The notes below the pieces were generated by a model, which saw only the letters and a program-made list of their open reading frames with translations, was not told the origin of the DNA and did no database searches. From the NCBI GenBank assembly GCA_035995205.1, contig DASYKS010000018.1, positions 1 to 64,000 on the forward strand: 64,000 bases of DNA, read 5' to 3'. The position numbers and the translations under genes are program-made. How positions within the stretch are numbered: the first letter of the stretch is position 1; every line of letters starts with the position of its first letter. Below, one piece after another: positions 18,305 through 27,310 of this stretch. This DNA is from DASYKS01 sp035995205. GTDB taxonomy: Bacteria > Acidobacteriota > Thermoanaerobaculia > Multivoradales > UBA5704.

Positions 18305-18464
18305 CTGGCTCAGTTTGCCTTTCCAGGGAGTGCGGCGCCCCCGCGAGGGATTGAAATCCCTCGCTCTAGACGCTGTCCCTGGGGGAACGTGCTGGTTTTG
18401 CGTCCGGAGGACGCTTCCCGAGCGAGCGATTTCAATCGCTCGCTCGGCTGGCAAACTGAGCCAG
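18305..18464. repeat. Composite multi-hairpin repeat
   Basis: Outer arms CTGGCTCAGTTTGCC (18305-18319) and its perfect complement (18450-18464) enclose at least three smaller inverted repeats: 18343-18364 (10-bp arms), a GCGTCC/GGACGC hairpin near 18400-18415, and 18419-18446 (12-bp arms). The outer arm sequence resembles those of the hairpins at 9073 and 47641. It fills most of the gap between the decayed oxidoreductase and the gene ending at 18519. Confidence 0.8.
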
Positions 18465-18518
18465 TAACGGCGAATTCAGCTCCTCCGCCCTGGCCGGTGC
18501 CGCGGAGGTGCCGCCCCC

Positions 18519-20774
18519 TCACTGGATCACCGCGACCTGCTGATCCACGATTTGCAAGACCAGAGGCAGCTCGGTGCCGTCCTTGAACTTCACCGAGAGC
18601 GCGACCTTGCCCGGCCGCGCGGTGAGCGCGTCCTCGAGCTGGACGACGACGCTGTTCTTGGCGGGATCGAGGAGGGTCTGAGCCTGACTGCTATGGGTGA
18701 CGGCCTCGATCTCCCCGCCGTTCTTCCACGTGATGGGCACTTTGACGCCGGTTCCGATCTTGACCGGATCGGGGGGGTTCAATTCCGGCTTGGCCGGCGG
18801 TGGAGAAGACTTGGAAACGTCCACCAGCACCAGGTTGCCCGCTCCCCCCTGGAGGACCAGTTGCTTGAGGTCGGCCCTGACGGCCGACGGGACGAAGACC
18901 TGAGCATACCCTGCGATCTGGGCAACGATTTTCGCGCCATCCGGAAAGACGATCTTCGCCTTGTCGAGGCCCTGGCCTTCGAGCAGCAGGGTCAGGCCGC
19001 CCGACTCGGAGAGAACCGTGCTCTTGCCGATCACGAGCTTTGGGACACGGTTCAAACTGTACGAGGCGTGGTAGCCGGGCCCCCAGAGCAGCCGGACCAC
19101 TTCGACGGCATCGGCCTTCTCGAGAGTTGCGTTGTCGACGGTGAGCTCGATGATTCCTTTCTTGTCATCGTAGGCGTCGTAGGGAGCGTCTCCTAGACCG
19201 AAGACTTTGTTCCCCAAGATCGTCAGGAACGGCAAGCCTTTGACGCCTGGGGGAGCGAGCTTGTCCAGCTTCAATTTTAGGCGGGTGGTAGATTGTCCCA
19301 AAGATTCTTCCTCGACATCGTCGATCTTGAACCCATGAAACAGGTCATCGCAGGGCCCGTGACCTCGGGCTTTCGCATTACCGACCATATCCGCGATGCG
19401 CTTGACTGCCCGCACGACGGAGGGGGTTGTCTCACATCCGTTCGGCACCGGCAACGGTTCACCGAGGTCGGTGCAGGCGTTCACCAAGGCGCGTTCCTTT
19501 TCCCCTCGGACTCCGAGGAGGATTCCTTGCCGCACGATGTCGAGGGGCGCCACGTCCAGCTCAAGATGATCGGTCTGTCTCGGCACCTCCCGGGGGCTTC
19601 CTCCGCCGAGCCGGAAGGTCGTGCCTTCAAAGAAGGTCACCTCCGGCTTCAGCGAGGCGCGGACCTTGCCGTTGCCGAGATCGAGGAACTCGATCAAGAC
19701 CGGCCCGGGCGCCAGATCGATCCGCTCGAGCGCGAACTCTTGCGTTGCGCTCGGCGTTCCGGTGATCACGTCTCCGAGCGCGCCCGTCTTGCGCTCGTAA
19801 TAGCGCCAGCGAGTGACGACCCGGGCCTTGCCGAGGGCCCGGGCGCCGGGAGGCGCAGGAAAGGTGAGCTGCGCGAACACCTGCTGCAGATTGGGCTGCA
19901 CTTTCCGCTGCCCGAGTACCGGTTTGAATCTCCAGCCAAGGACGATCTGCCGGCCGTTCTCCCCCGATTCCTGGAAGGCGAGCGTATCTTGGTCCTGGAC
20001 CAGGAAGTGCTGGCTCTGCCCCCGCAGCCAGTTCCCCCCCACGCTGAAGGCGCCCGCAATCACCCCTGTCCCGATGCCGGTGGAAGAGCTCTTCAATTGC
20101 GCCACGTTGTAGGTCTTCTCTTGCGGCAAGACCATCTTCAGGCCGGGGCGGCCCCCTGGAGCGCAGTTTTCGTCCACCTCGACCGTTACCAACACCTCGG
20201 CGACGGCGTCGCGGTAGCGCCAGTTAGCGGGAGTGGCGATGGAGATGGGAAAGCCGAAGGTGAACCGCGAGAGCGGCTCCACGTCGTCGCCGATGGTGAC
20301 GACCTGATCGGTCAACGATCCGCGCAACAGTAGGCGCAGGTTGGAGACGCGGAGTTTGAGCTGCAACAGCTCGTCGAGCCGGTCGCTCGCCGATAGGTCG
20401 AAATCTGAAGGCAAGGTCGGTGCGGTTAGATTCGGCAGGTTGCCGGGGCTGGGGGTGACGGAGGGTGTTTTCGTCACCGTGGAGGGCGTGGCGGATTCCG
20501 TTACGTCGATGCTGGGGATCGGACGTTGCGAGGCGGTCAGGCTGAACTGGGTCTGAGTCGAGCGGGCACCCTGCCGGGAGCCGAGCGCGGACGAGATGGC
20601 GTCGGCCTTGTTCAGTTCCAGCTCTCCCAAGCTTTGCTCGGCCTCGAGGAGCATCTGTTCCAGCGTGTAGTCATCATAGAGCTTGGGCTCGCCGACGAAG
20701 ATGCCGTTGTCGGCCGCATGGGCCCCGGGCGATGCCGCCAAGGCGCCGAGGAGGAGAATCGCCGCCGCCCTCAT
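18519..20774 (-). CDS. Large secreted protein of unknown function
   Basis: Protein of 751 residues with a signal peptide (MRAAAILLLGALAASPGAHA). A helical region with LEQMLLEAEQSLGELELNKADA and a Thr/Pro/Ser-rich spacer lead to a beta-rich body; the C-terminal 200 residues look like repeated Ig-like/IPT domains (LTLLLEGQGLDKAKIVFPDGAKIVAQIAG, LVLQGGAGN, PVKIGTGVKVPITWKNGG). I do not recognise a catalytic motif. The start at 20774 is chosen for the signal peptide and the 4-bp ATGA overlap with the upstream gene. A role in the envelope or outside the cell is inferred only. Confidence 0.7.
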   Translation of the reverse strand: MRAAAILLLGALAASPGAHAADNGIFVGEPKLYDDYTLEQMLLEAEQSLGELELNKADAISSALGSRQGARSTQTQFSLTASQRPIPSIDVTESATPSTVTKTPSVTPSPGNLPNLTAPTLPSDFDLSASDRLDELLQLKLRVSNLRLLLRGSLTDQVVTIGDDVEPLSRFTFGFPISIATPANWRYRDAVAEVLVTVEVDENCAPGGRPGLKMVLPQEKTYNVAQLKSSSTGIGTGVIAGAFSVGGNWLRGQSQHFLVQDQDTLAFQESGENGRQIVLGWRFKPVLGQRKVQPNLQQVFAQLTFPAPPGARALGKARVVTRWRYYERKTGALGDVITGTPSATQEFALERIDLAPGPVLIEFLDLGNGKVRASLKPEVTFFEGTTFRLGGGSPREVPRQTDHLELDVAPLDIVRQGILLGVRGEKERALVNACTDLGEPLPVPNGCETTPSVVRAVKRIADMVGNAKARGHGPCDDLFHGFKIDDVEEESLGQSTTRLKLKLDKLAPPGVKGLPFLTILGNKVFGLGDAPYDAYDDKKGIIELTVDNATLEKADAVEVVRLLWGPGYHASYSLNRVPKLVIGKSTVLSESGGLTLLLEGQGLDKAKIVFPDGAKIVAQIAGYAQVFVPSAVRADLKQLVLQGGAGNLVLVDVSKSSPPPAKPELNPPDPVKIGTGVKVPITWKNGGEIEAVTHSSQAQTLLDPAKNSVVVQLEDALTARPGKVALSVKFKDGTELPLVLQIVDQQVAVIQ

Positions 20775-21274
20775 GGCACGCCCCCTCCCCCACCGCCATG
20801 ACATCCCACCACGTGGTCGATCTCGATCGAGGCGATGCCGTTCGAGGAGAGAGTCTCCGCGCCGAAGACCTCGATCGGGAGGCCCCCCTGCTTGCCGCAG
20901 CTCTGCAACATCTGAGTCGCCGACACAGGGCTGCCGAAGCGCCGTAGAAGGCGGGTACCCACAGTTTTCTGGAGGAGGGACCGCTGTCCGGAATAGATCA
21001 AGATGCCCCGATGGCTGGGGGCCTGGGTGGCTCTCGCGACGGCGAAAGTCAGATCCGGCTGGTCGCCAACGAGAAAGCCGTCGACGAAGACCTGGTCTCC
21101 TTCGCCCAGGCCGAGATCGCGCAGAAAAAGAGCTGCCTCCTCGGAGGTGCCCAGATTCCCCTCCAGGAGGTGGATGAGCGGTGTCCGCATCACATGATTG
21201 CTGGTACTTCGATGCTCCAGGAAGCATCGACCTTCTTCGAATCGCAGTCGGCCGCAGGAAACCGGAATCGCCAT
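20771..21274 (-). CDS. Hypothetical protein coupled to the secreted protein
   Basis: Protein of 167 residues without a signal peptide. Visible features are HLLEGNLGTSEEAALFLRDLGLGEGDQVFVDGFLVGDQPDLTFAVARAT, which looks like an alternating helix/strand globular domain, then GIASIEIDHVVGCHGGGGGGVP at the C-terminus. I cannot place it in a family. AGGAGGG lies 6 nt before the ATG, and the stop overlaps the next start by 4 bp, so it is probably a real first gene of a two-gene operon. Confidence 0.6.
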   Translation of the reverse strand: MAIPVSCGRLRFEEGRCFLEHRSTSNHVMRTPLIHLLEGNLGTSEEAALFLRDLGLGEGDQVFVDGFLVGDQPDLTFAVARATQAPSHRGILIYSGQRSLLQKTVGTRLLRRFGSPVSATQMLQSCGKQGGLPIEVFGAETLSSNGIASIEIDHVVGCHGGGGGGVP

Positions 21275-21346
21275 TTTCGTCCCTCCTCAGGGTGTCCAGT
21301 TCTCTTGGACGGACGTCACTGTAAGTTTTCCTTCGTCTTCGCCAGC

Positions 21347-21500
21347 GGACGATGCCGCCGCACATGCTGCCGAACCTGACCACCAAGCCGACGGCGCGGT
21401 TCGGGAGGGCGTCAGACGCCACGGTGAACATGTTGGCTGACCACGCCTGATGACACGCGGTAGCAATGTTGATGAAGGCCACGGCCGTCCCAACCAAGGT
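21347..21500 (-). pseudogene. Fragment of an MFS (ExuT-like) transporter
   Basis: A 50-codon stretch reads AFINIATACHQAWSANMFTV followed by SDALPNRAVGLVVRFGSMCGGIV. This matches the conserved HQ-W-SAN-F-SD-FP--AVG segment of hexuronate-type major facilitator transporters. No flanking transporter sequence is recoverable in any frame. The rest of the 455-bp gap between the genes at 21274 and 21731 shows nothing else I can support. Confidence 0.6.
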
Positions 21501-21730
21501 CTTTCGCCATCACTCCGAGCGCCGAGTTCGGGAGCCTCGCTGCGAAGAGCGCCATGGTCGTGAGGCGGGCAAGCCTCCCGGACCCTAAATGATCGCGTGG
21601 CACCTAATTCTCCAGGCATCTGCTCTGTCCGCTTCGCGTGGCGCAAGGTAGCACCGCCTCTGGAGAGGACGGACGAGTCGGTTCTGACCGGCGGCCTCTG
21701 ACTTGCCGAGTGGCGCCTCAGAAACAGGAT

Positions 21731-23005
21731 TCAGCGCTTGCCGTCGCAGGCGTCCGCCCGTGCGAGGAGAAAGGCCCTTTCCCGCACGTTGCGGGTCAGC
21801 ATGGCCGCAGCCTTGAATTCTGAACGCGCCTCGGCCAGTCGGCCGGCCCGGAACAGAAAGTCGCCCCTCGCCGCCGGCAAGGGCGCATAGTCGCGGAGGG
21901 CGTCGGCGTCGACGATCTCGTCCAACAGTCTGAGGCCCGCTTCGGGTCCGAAGGCCATGCTGTGGGCGATCGCTCGATTGAGATCGACCACGGGCGAGGG
22001 CGCCACGACGCGCAGACGGTCATAGAGCGCGGCGATGCGCGGCCAGTCGGTATCGGCGGCCCGGCGCGCGCGGGCGTGGCAGGCGGCGAGCGCGGCTTGC
22101 AGCACATAGGGGCCGGTATCTTCCGCTTTTGGGCCCAGCGCTTCGGCGCGGGCCAGGGCATCGAGGCCCCGGCGGATCAGCAGATGATCCCAGCGCGCGC
22201 GATCCTGCTCGGTGAGCGGTATGGAGGCGCCGTCCGGCCCGGTGCGCGCCCTGAGGCGCGACGCCTGGATCTCCATCAGGGCCAGGAGGCCGAGCACTTC
22301 GGCATCCTCGGGCATCAGCCCCGCCAGGATGCGGCCAAGCCGTTGCGCCTCCAGGCACAGATCCGGCCGGACATGGTCGTCACCCGCCGTGGCCGCATAG
22401 CCTTCATTAAAGATGAGATAGATGACCTCCAGCACCGACGGCAGCCGCGCCGCCCGTTCGGCGCCCCGCGGCACCTCGAAGGTCAATCCGGCCTTCGCGA
22501 TCGCCTTCTTCGCGCGGACGATACGCTGCGCGATTGCGGCCTCGCTCGACAGGAAAGCGCGGGCGATCTCGTCGGTCGAGAGGCCCCCGACCACCCGCAG
22601 GGTGAGCGCCGCGCGGGCGTCGGGCGACAAAATGGGGTGGCAGGCCGTGAAGATGAGACCCAGCAGCTCGTCGCCGAGATCGTCGTCCAGGGCCGTTTCG
22701 ATCGCCTCGGCCGCGCCGTTTGACGTCTCGTCCAGCGTCCGCGCGATTTCCTCGTGCTTGCGCCTGCGCATCTTGTCGCGCCGTAGCACGTCGATGGCGC
22801 GCCGTTTGGCGGTGGCCATCAGCCAGGCGCCCGGATTGGCCGGAACGCCGGTCCTCGGCCATTCGGACAGGGCGACGACCAGCGCGTCCTGCGCCAGCTC
22901 CTCGGCAAGGTCGACATTCCGCACCATGCGGGCCAAGCCCCCGAGCCTGGCCCGTTCAATGCGAAAGGTTGCTTCGATCGCTTGGTGCGTCTCGCCTGCG
23001 GTCAC
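21731..23005 (-). CDS. ECF-type RNA polymerase sigma factor (DUF6596 group)
   Basis: Sigma factor of 424 residues. Region 2 is at about 10-80 (GLARMVRNVDLAEELAQDALVVALSEWP, GAWLMATAKRRAIDVLRRDKM), and region 4 at about 125-185 (LTLRVVGGLSTDEIARAFLSSEAAIAQRIVRAKKAI). A long C-terminal extension of helical repeats follows, which is typical of the large ECF group that pairs with YCII genes. A GTG start fits the usual N-terminus. It is 67 bp downstream of the YCII gene on the same strand. Its target promoters are not evident in the window. Confidence 0.9.
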   Translation of the reverse strand: MTAGETHQAIEATFRIERARLGGLARMVRNVDLAEELAQDALVVALSEWPRTGVPANPGAWLMATAKRRAIDVLRRDKMRRRKHEEIARTLDETSNGAAEAIETALDDDLGDELLGLIFTACHPILSPDARAALTLRVVGGLSTDEIARAFLSSEAAIAQRIVRAKKAIAKAGLTFEVPRGAERAARLPSVLEVIYLIFNEGYAATAGDDHVRPDLCLEAQRLGRILAGLMPEDAEVLGLLALMEIQASRLRARTGPDGASIPLTEQDRARWDHLLIRRGLDALARAEALGPKAEDTGPYVLQAALAACHARARRAADTDWPRIAALYDRLRVVAPSPVVDLNRAIAHSMAFGPEAGLRLLDEIVDADALRDYAPLPAARGDFLFRAGRLAEARSEFKAAAMLTRNVRERAFLLARADACDGKR

Positions 23006-23072
23006 ACCGCATTTTCGGCCAAGGCCGCAGGAGAGACAAGCCGGCGGTAGCTGACCGTGTTGGGCGAGGGGA

Positions 23073-23507
23073 TCAGGCGACGCCGAGCTTCCCGCGCTCC
23101 CCTTCCCGGGGCGCCGCGAGCTCCTCGGGCGTCATGAACTCGGCCAGATCCGCCGCCTCGTAGAACGGCCGGATTTCCATCTCGCTCTTGCCCGGCATGG
23201 TATTGGGGGCACGCTTCGCCCAGGCCAGCGCTTCGTCCATGTCCTTGACCTCCCAGATCAAGAAGCCGACGACCAGCTCGCGGCTCTCGGCAAACGGCCC
23301 GTCGATGACCGTGCGCTTGGGACCCTCGCAGACGACGCGCTTGGCCTGCGCGCTGTTCTGGAGGCCGGCGGCGGCAATGAAGACGCCGGCCTGGACCATC
23401 TCCTCGGTGAACCGGTCCATCGCCGCGAACGCCTCCAGCTGCTCCGGCGTGGGCGGCCCGTCCATCTTGCTGTCCTCAGAGGCTTTTGCGAACACCATAA
23501 CCCGCAT
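23073..23507 (-). CDS. YCII-related protein
   Basis: Protein of 144 residues with the dimeric ferredoxin-like YCII fold: MRVMVFAKASEDS, then PPTPEQLEAFAAMDRFTEEM, GPKRTVIDGPFAESRELVVGFLIWEVKDMDEALAWAKR, and EIRPFYEAADLAE. This protein and the ECF sigma factor that follows form a common two-gene module, often called PhnB/YCII-ECF. How YCII proteins signal to the sigma factor is unknown. GGAGACAG precedes the ATG at 23507, which decides it over upstream starts. Confidence 0.88.
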   Translation of the reverse strand: MRVMVFAKASEDSKMDGPPTPEQLEAFAAMDRFTEEMVQAGVFIAAAGLQNSAQAKRVVCEGPKRTVIDGPFAESRELVVGFLIWEVKDMDEALAWAKRAPNTMPGKSEMEIRPFYEAADLAEFMTPEELAAPREGERGKLGVA

Positions 23508-23595
23508 TGTCTGTCTCCTGTTTGGAGCCGGCTCCTTTGCCGTCTCATCGGGGCGACGAACGAGCTTGTCGGAAATCGACATCGTTCTGCAAATC

Positions 23596-24036
23596 CGTCC
23601 GAAGAGAGCTTCCACCCGTCGGAAGAGCTTCACCGACCGTCCGAAGAGACTCGCGGGATCGTCCGAAGAGCTTCACCGACGGTCCGAAGAGCTTCACGGA
23701 CGGTCGGAAGAGCTTCACCGTCCGTCCGAAGAGACTCCCGGGATCGTCGGAAGAGCTTCACGGACTGTCCGGAACGCTCACGGGTCCTCCGAGGAAGGCT
23801 CCCGGCGGCCGGAAGAGCGCTCCCGAACATCCGAAGAACGCTCCGCATCGACCGGAGACATCTCCCGATCGTCCGAAGACGCTCACGGTTCATCCGAAGA
23901 AGACTCCCGACGGTCGGAAGAGCGCTTCCGTCCGTCCGGGACCCTCCCGGGTGTTCCGGAGTTGTCTTCGCACGGCCGGGAGTTGTCTTCGGACCGACCG
24001 GAGAGCTCTTCGGACCGACCGTAGACTTCTTCGGAC
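23596..24036. repeat. Array 1: about 21 contiguous 21-nt palindromic units
   Basis: Roughly 21 degenerate units of 20-22 nt, mostly 21, run head to tail without spacers. A typical unit reads GTCCGAAGAGCTTCACCGAC; GAAG/CTTC and GTC/GAC pair within it. Units drift in sequence from left to right but keep the length and self-complementarity. It fills the divergent gap (23508-24244) between the YCII operon and the STAND gene. The open frame through it merely gives seven-residue repeats and is not taken as coding. Nothing else was recognised in the gap. Confidence 0.9.
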
Positions 24037-24244
24037 AACCCGTGAATCGGCCCGTGCGTAAGGTGGAAGCCTACGATCCATGCAGGGGCCGTCAAGGTCG
24101 GCAGCGCACGACACCCTGGTTTTCTGGCTGGCGCTCCTGCCCGATCGGACGCCGTCACCGCCGAGACGGCGGCGCTCCCCGCGCTTTGCTAAGCTGAAAC
24201 GCAATGTACGAGGAATCGTTGATGACCCGGGCGACGGGCGCCGC

Positions 24245-27121
24245 ATGCTGAAGGTCTTCCTCTCCTCCACCGCCCAAGACCTGGTGGCCTACCGCCAGAA
24301 GGCCGACGACACCATCCTGCGGCTTTCTCACAAGCCTGTGGCGATGGAGCGGTTTGGCCCGCTCCCCGGCGCACCAGTGGTCGAGTGCGAGAAGAAGGCC
24401 CGGGAGTGCGACGTCTTGGTGTGCATCGTCGCGCACCGCTACGGCTTCGTTCCAGAAAAGGGGCGAGGGAGCATCACGCGACGCGAGGTGGAGGCCGCCC
24501 GATCGGCTGGAAAGGACGTGTTGGTCTGGCTCGTGGCCGACGACCACCCCTGGACAGAAAAGAAGGAGCAGGATCTTCTCACCGATCCAACGGTGCTCGC
24601 GGACCTGGAGCGCGTGAAGGAGGTCGCGGCGGGTCTACAGGCGCTCCTCGACTTCAAGGCCTGGCTGCGCGAGACCTTTACCTGCGAATCGTTCACGACT
24701 CCAGAAGACCTAGGGTGGAAAATTGCCCTCGCCTTGAGCGTATATGCAGAACCTGAGGCCCGGCGCACGGCGCTGGCGGCGCCTGTCCGCGGCGAGGTCC
24801 GCATCATCCACGCCCTCCAGCGCGCGCCCCACTTCCACGGCCGCGAAGCTTTGGTCCAGGAGTTAACGGCGTGGGTGTCCGACCTCGCCTCGCCCGACCG
24901 GGTGTGGTCTCTCGTAGCGGCGGGGGGCACCGGCAAGACGGCGGTGGCCGAGCGAGTGGTCGCCGAGATGAACCTTGGCGAGGCCAACGTGCTGGTCTGG
25001 TCGTTCTACGAGAAGCCCGACGCCGATGCATTCCTGCGGGAGTGCAACCACCTCTTCCTCGGCGAGGACGAAGGCTCAGCGGGCGGGCGCCTGGAACGGC
25101 TCGAGCGGGGGCTGCGCGACGGGCGGCCGCACCTGATCATCCTCGACGGGCTGGAGCGCTTGCAAGAGGACGCCGGCGCCGGTCGCGTGCGCGGCGAGCT
25201 GTCGGACCAGACCCTAAAGCTTCTGCTCCGGGCTCTGGCCGCCGGCCTCGGCCGGGCGCGGGCGCTGGTGACCTCGCGCTATCCCCTGGTCGATCTCGAG
25301 CCTTGGACCAACCGGGGATACCGCGACACCCGCCTCGAAGACCTCTCCCCAGAGGCGGCCGTAGCCGTCCTGCGCGGCTGGGGCGTGACCGGAGAGGATG
25401 GGGCACTGCGCGGGGCAGCAAATCAGATGGGTTGTCACGCGCTCTCGGTAGCGGTGCTCGGCTCCTACATCCGTTACTTCGCCGAGGGACGCATCGAGGC
25501 TGTTAAAGACTTCGACCTCGACGCCGTAACCGGCGACGACCCGAGAGGCGCGAAGCTCGCTCGGGTTCTTGCAGATTACGCGCAGCGGCTGTCTGCCGAG
25601 GAACGGGATCTGCTCGCCCGGCTTTCAGTGTTTCCCCGAGGGGTAAGCCTCGATCTTCTGGGCGTGTTGGTCGATGCCGGCGGCGAGGTGGCGGGGCTTC
25701 TTCTAGATGCGAAGCCGCGTCTCGTCGCGTTACTCGGAAGCCTCCGGGAGCGTGGGCTGGTCTTTCGTTATCAGAGTGCCAAGACCATCACCTGGACCGC
25801 GCACCCCTTCCTGCGCGAGCGCTTCCGCGGGCTGCTCGGCTGTCCGGTCGAGCGGGTTTTCGACGTGGTGGCGCAGTTCCTCGGAGCCGGGCTGGAGAAG
25901 CGACCTGACATCAAGCCGAGCGAAGTCATTGCGCTTGACCGCTACGAAGAACTGATCGAGGCCACACGGCTCGCCGGCCGGGAGCAGGAGGCGTTTGACC
26001 TTTTCAGGTACGGGTTGGGTGCCTTCCGGCACCTCGGATGGGTTCTCGGCGAATACGAGCGGGGCCATCGCATCCTTGCCGCCTTCAGCCCGACCGGCCG
26101 GCCCGAAGACCTCGGCACTACGATGGCGCTGCGGGAGCGGGCGCTTCTTGCCAACGAACTCAGCTTGTTCGCAGGGAGGCTCGGGCGGCTCGCGGAGGCG
26201 CGAACGATCCGACAGCTCGACGATTTTTGGTTGAAGTCGCTCGACATGCCAATGCCGACATTAATGGGGCTCCGGAACTCCAGCGATGTAGCCTTCCTCC
26301 TCGGCCGCTTGGCCGAAGCGCGGCGGTTCGCGGCTGACGCCCTGGACCAGGCCAAGGCGGTACAGGATGACCGCGCGCAGAAAGAATGTCTCGCCTATAG
26401 GGCAAACATTGCTCACGATTTGGGCGATGTCACCGCAGCGCGCGCCGACTTCGCCGTCGCGACCGGGCTGGGAGGTGGACATCTAGACTGGTTTGTTGGT
26501 TCGAGGCAGACCCCTCACCTTCTGGATCTGGGCGACCTCGCCGCCGCCCGCACTCTCGCGGAGAACGGCCTGGAAACTTCCAACCGGAATCGTCTGAATC
26601 ACAATTCTCCGTGGTTTCACGCGCTGCTGGCCCGCATCGACCTGGCCGAGGGCCAAGACCCCACGCCCCACCTCGACGAGATCCGTGCCTGGACCTCGCG
26701 CACTGGCGACATGCAGTGGATCATCACGGCGCACCTCCTCGCGGCGCGGCACCTGCTCGCCCGCGGCGACACCCAGGCCGCCCTCGGCGAAGCGGAAACC
26801 GGTCTCATCCACGCAGTGGCCTGCGGCTATGGGCTTCTCCGCATCGAGCTGTTAATCGTTCTCTCCCGCATCCGGCTGGTCTGGCCCGACCCTCCCCAGG
26901 CGATCCAGGCCGCGCGGGAAGCGTTGGACCTGGCCGCCCATCCGGACTGCGGTTACGCGTGGGGCGAGGCCGACGCGGCGCAGGCCTGGGGCGAGGCCTA
27001 CTTCGCCAACGGCGAGAGGGAGCTTGCCCGGCGGGCGTTTTCCCGTGCCCTCGACGTGCGTCGGCGAATCGAGCACCCGGGGGTATCAGAAACGGAGCGC
27101 TGGCTCGCCAGGACGGCCTAG
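24245..27121 (+). CDS. DUF4062 - STAND NTPase - helical repeat protein
   Basis: Protein of 958 residues. The N-terminal DUF4062 domain (about 1-150) begins MLKVFLSSTAQDLVAYRQKA with CDVLVCIVAHRYGFVPEKG, a TIR-like alpha/beta fold. The NTPase core has Walker A AAGGTGKTAVAE (about 223-234) and Walker B LIILDGLERL (about 297-306), followed by an arginine-containing LVTSRYP as in NB-ARC/STAND switches. The last 350 residues form TPR-like helical repeats (GRLAEARRFAADALDQAKAVQD, GDTQAALGEAETGLIHA). Such proteins sense a ligand through the repeats, oligomerise and activate the N-terminal domain. Defence against phage is a plausible inference. The ATG at 24245 begins the DUF4062 core exactly. Confidence 0.88.
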   Translation: MLKVFLSSTAQDLVAYRQKADDTILRLSHKPVAMERFGPLPGAPVVECEKKARECDVLVCIVAHRYGFVPEKGRGSITRREVEAARSAGKDVLVWLVADDHPWTEKKEQDLLTDPTVLADLERVKEVAAGLQALLDFKAWLRETFTCESFTTPEDLGWKIALALSVYAEPEARRTALAAPVRGEVRIIHALQRAPHFHGREALVQELTAWVSDLASPDRVWSLVAAGGTGKTAVAERVVAEMNLGEANVLVWSFYEKPDADAFLRECNHLFLGEDEGSAGGRLERLERGLRDGRPHLIILDGLERLQEDAGAGRVRGELSDQTLKLLLRALAAGLGRARALVTSRYPLVDLEPWTNRGYRDTRLEDLSPEAAVAVLRGWGVTGEDGALRGAANQMGCHALSVAVLGSYIRYFAEGRIEAVKDFDLDAVTGDDPRGAKLARVLADYAQRLSAEERDLLARLSVFPRGVSLDLLGVLVDAGGEVAGLLLDAKPRLVALLGSLRERGLVFRYQSAKTITWTAHPFLRERFRGLLGCPVERVFDVVAQFLGAGLEKRPDIKPSEVIALDRYEELIEATRLAGREQEAFDLFRYGLGAFRHLGWVLGEYERGHRILAAFSPTGRPEDLGTTMALRERALLANELSLFAGRLGRLAEARTIRQLDDFWLKSLDMPMPTLMGLRNSSDVAFLLGRLAEARRFAADALDQAKAVQDDRAQKECLAYRANIAHDLGDVTAARADFAVATGLGGGHLDWFVGSRQTPHLLDLGDLAAARTLAENGLETSNRNRLNHNSPWFHALLARIDLAEGQDPTPHLDEIRAWTSRTGDMQWIITAHLLAARHLLARGDTQAALGEAETGLIHAVACGYGLLRIELLIVLSRIRLVWPDPPQAIQAAREALDLAAHPDCGYAWGEADAAQAWGEAYFANGERELARRAFSRALDVRRRIEHPGVSETERWLARTA

Positions 27122-27177
27122 GAGTTGTTCGGCATCGAGCGCCTGGTTATAACCGAACCGTAGACCGGTGTTGCCAA

Positions 27178-27206
27178 TTGACAGCTCTCTGGGGCGTCCG
27201 TACACT
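27178..27206 (+). promoter_or_regulatory. Sigma-70-type promoter for the metallopeptidase gene
   Basis: TTGACA (27178-27183), a 17-nt spacer and TACACT (27201-27206) match the housekeeping consensus. Transcription would start near 27213, leaving a leader of about 100 nt that contains a hairpin (27257-27275) and GGAGGAAGGAGG before the ATG at 27311. Confidence 0.55.
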
Positions 27207-27310
27207 CCCGCCGCTTTCCCCCTTGGCCGTAGCGCGTATCCCCAACATCACCGACAACGCCGCATGATGCGGCGTCAGTTTGCCTCCCCCTTGGGAGGAA
27301 GGAGGTCGGA

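Noticed and set aside
23188..24024. Coding sequence through array 1 giving seven-residue SEELHRR-type repeats
   Set aside because: A 21-nt period gives seven-residue repeats in every frame and on both strands. There is no ribosome site, and it begins inside the YCII gene in antisense.
23596..24036. CRISPR array
   Set aside because: The units are contiguous with no unique spacers, repeat length is about 21 nt, and no cas genes are present.
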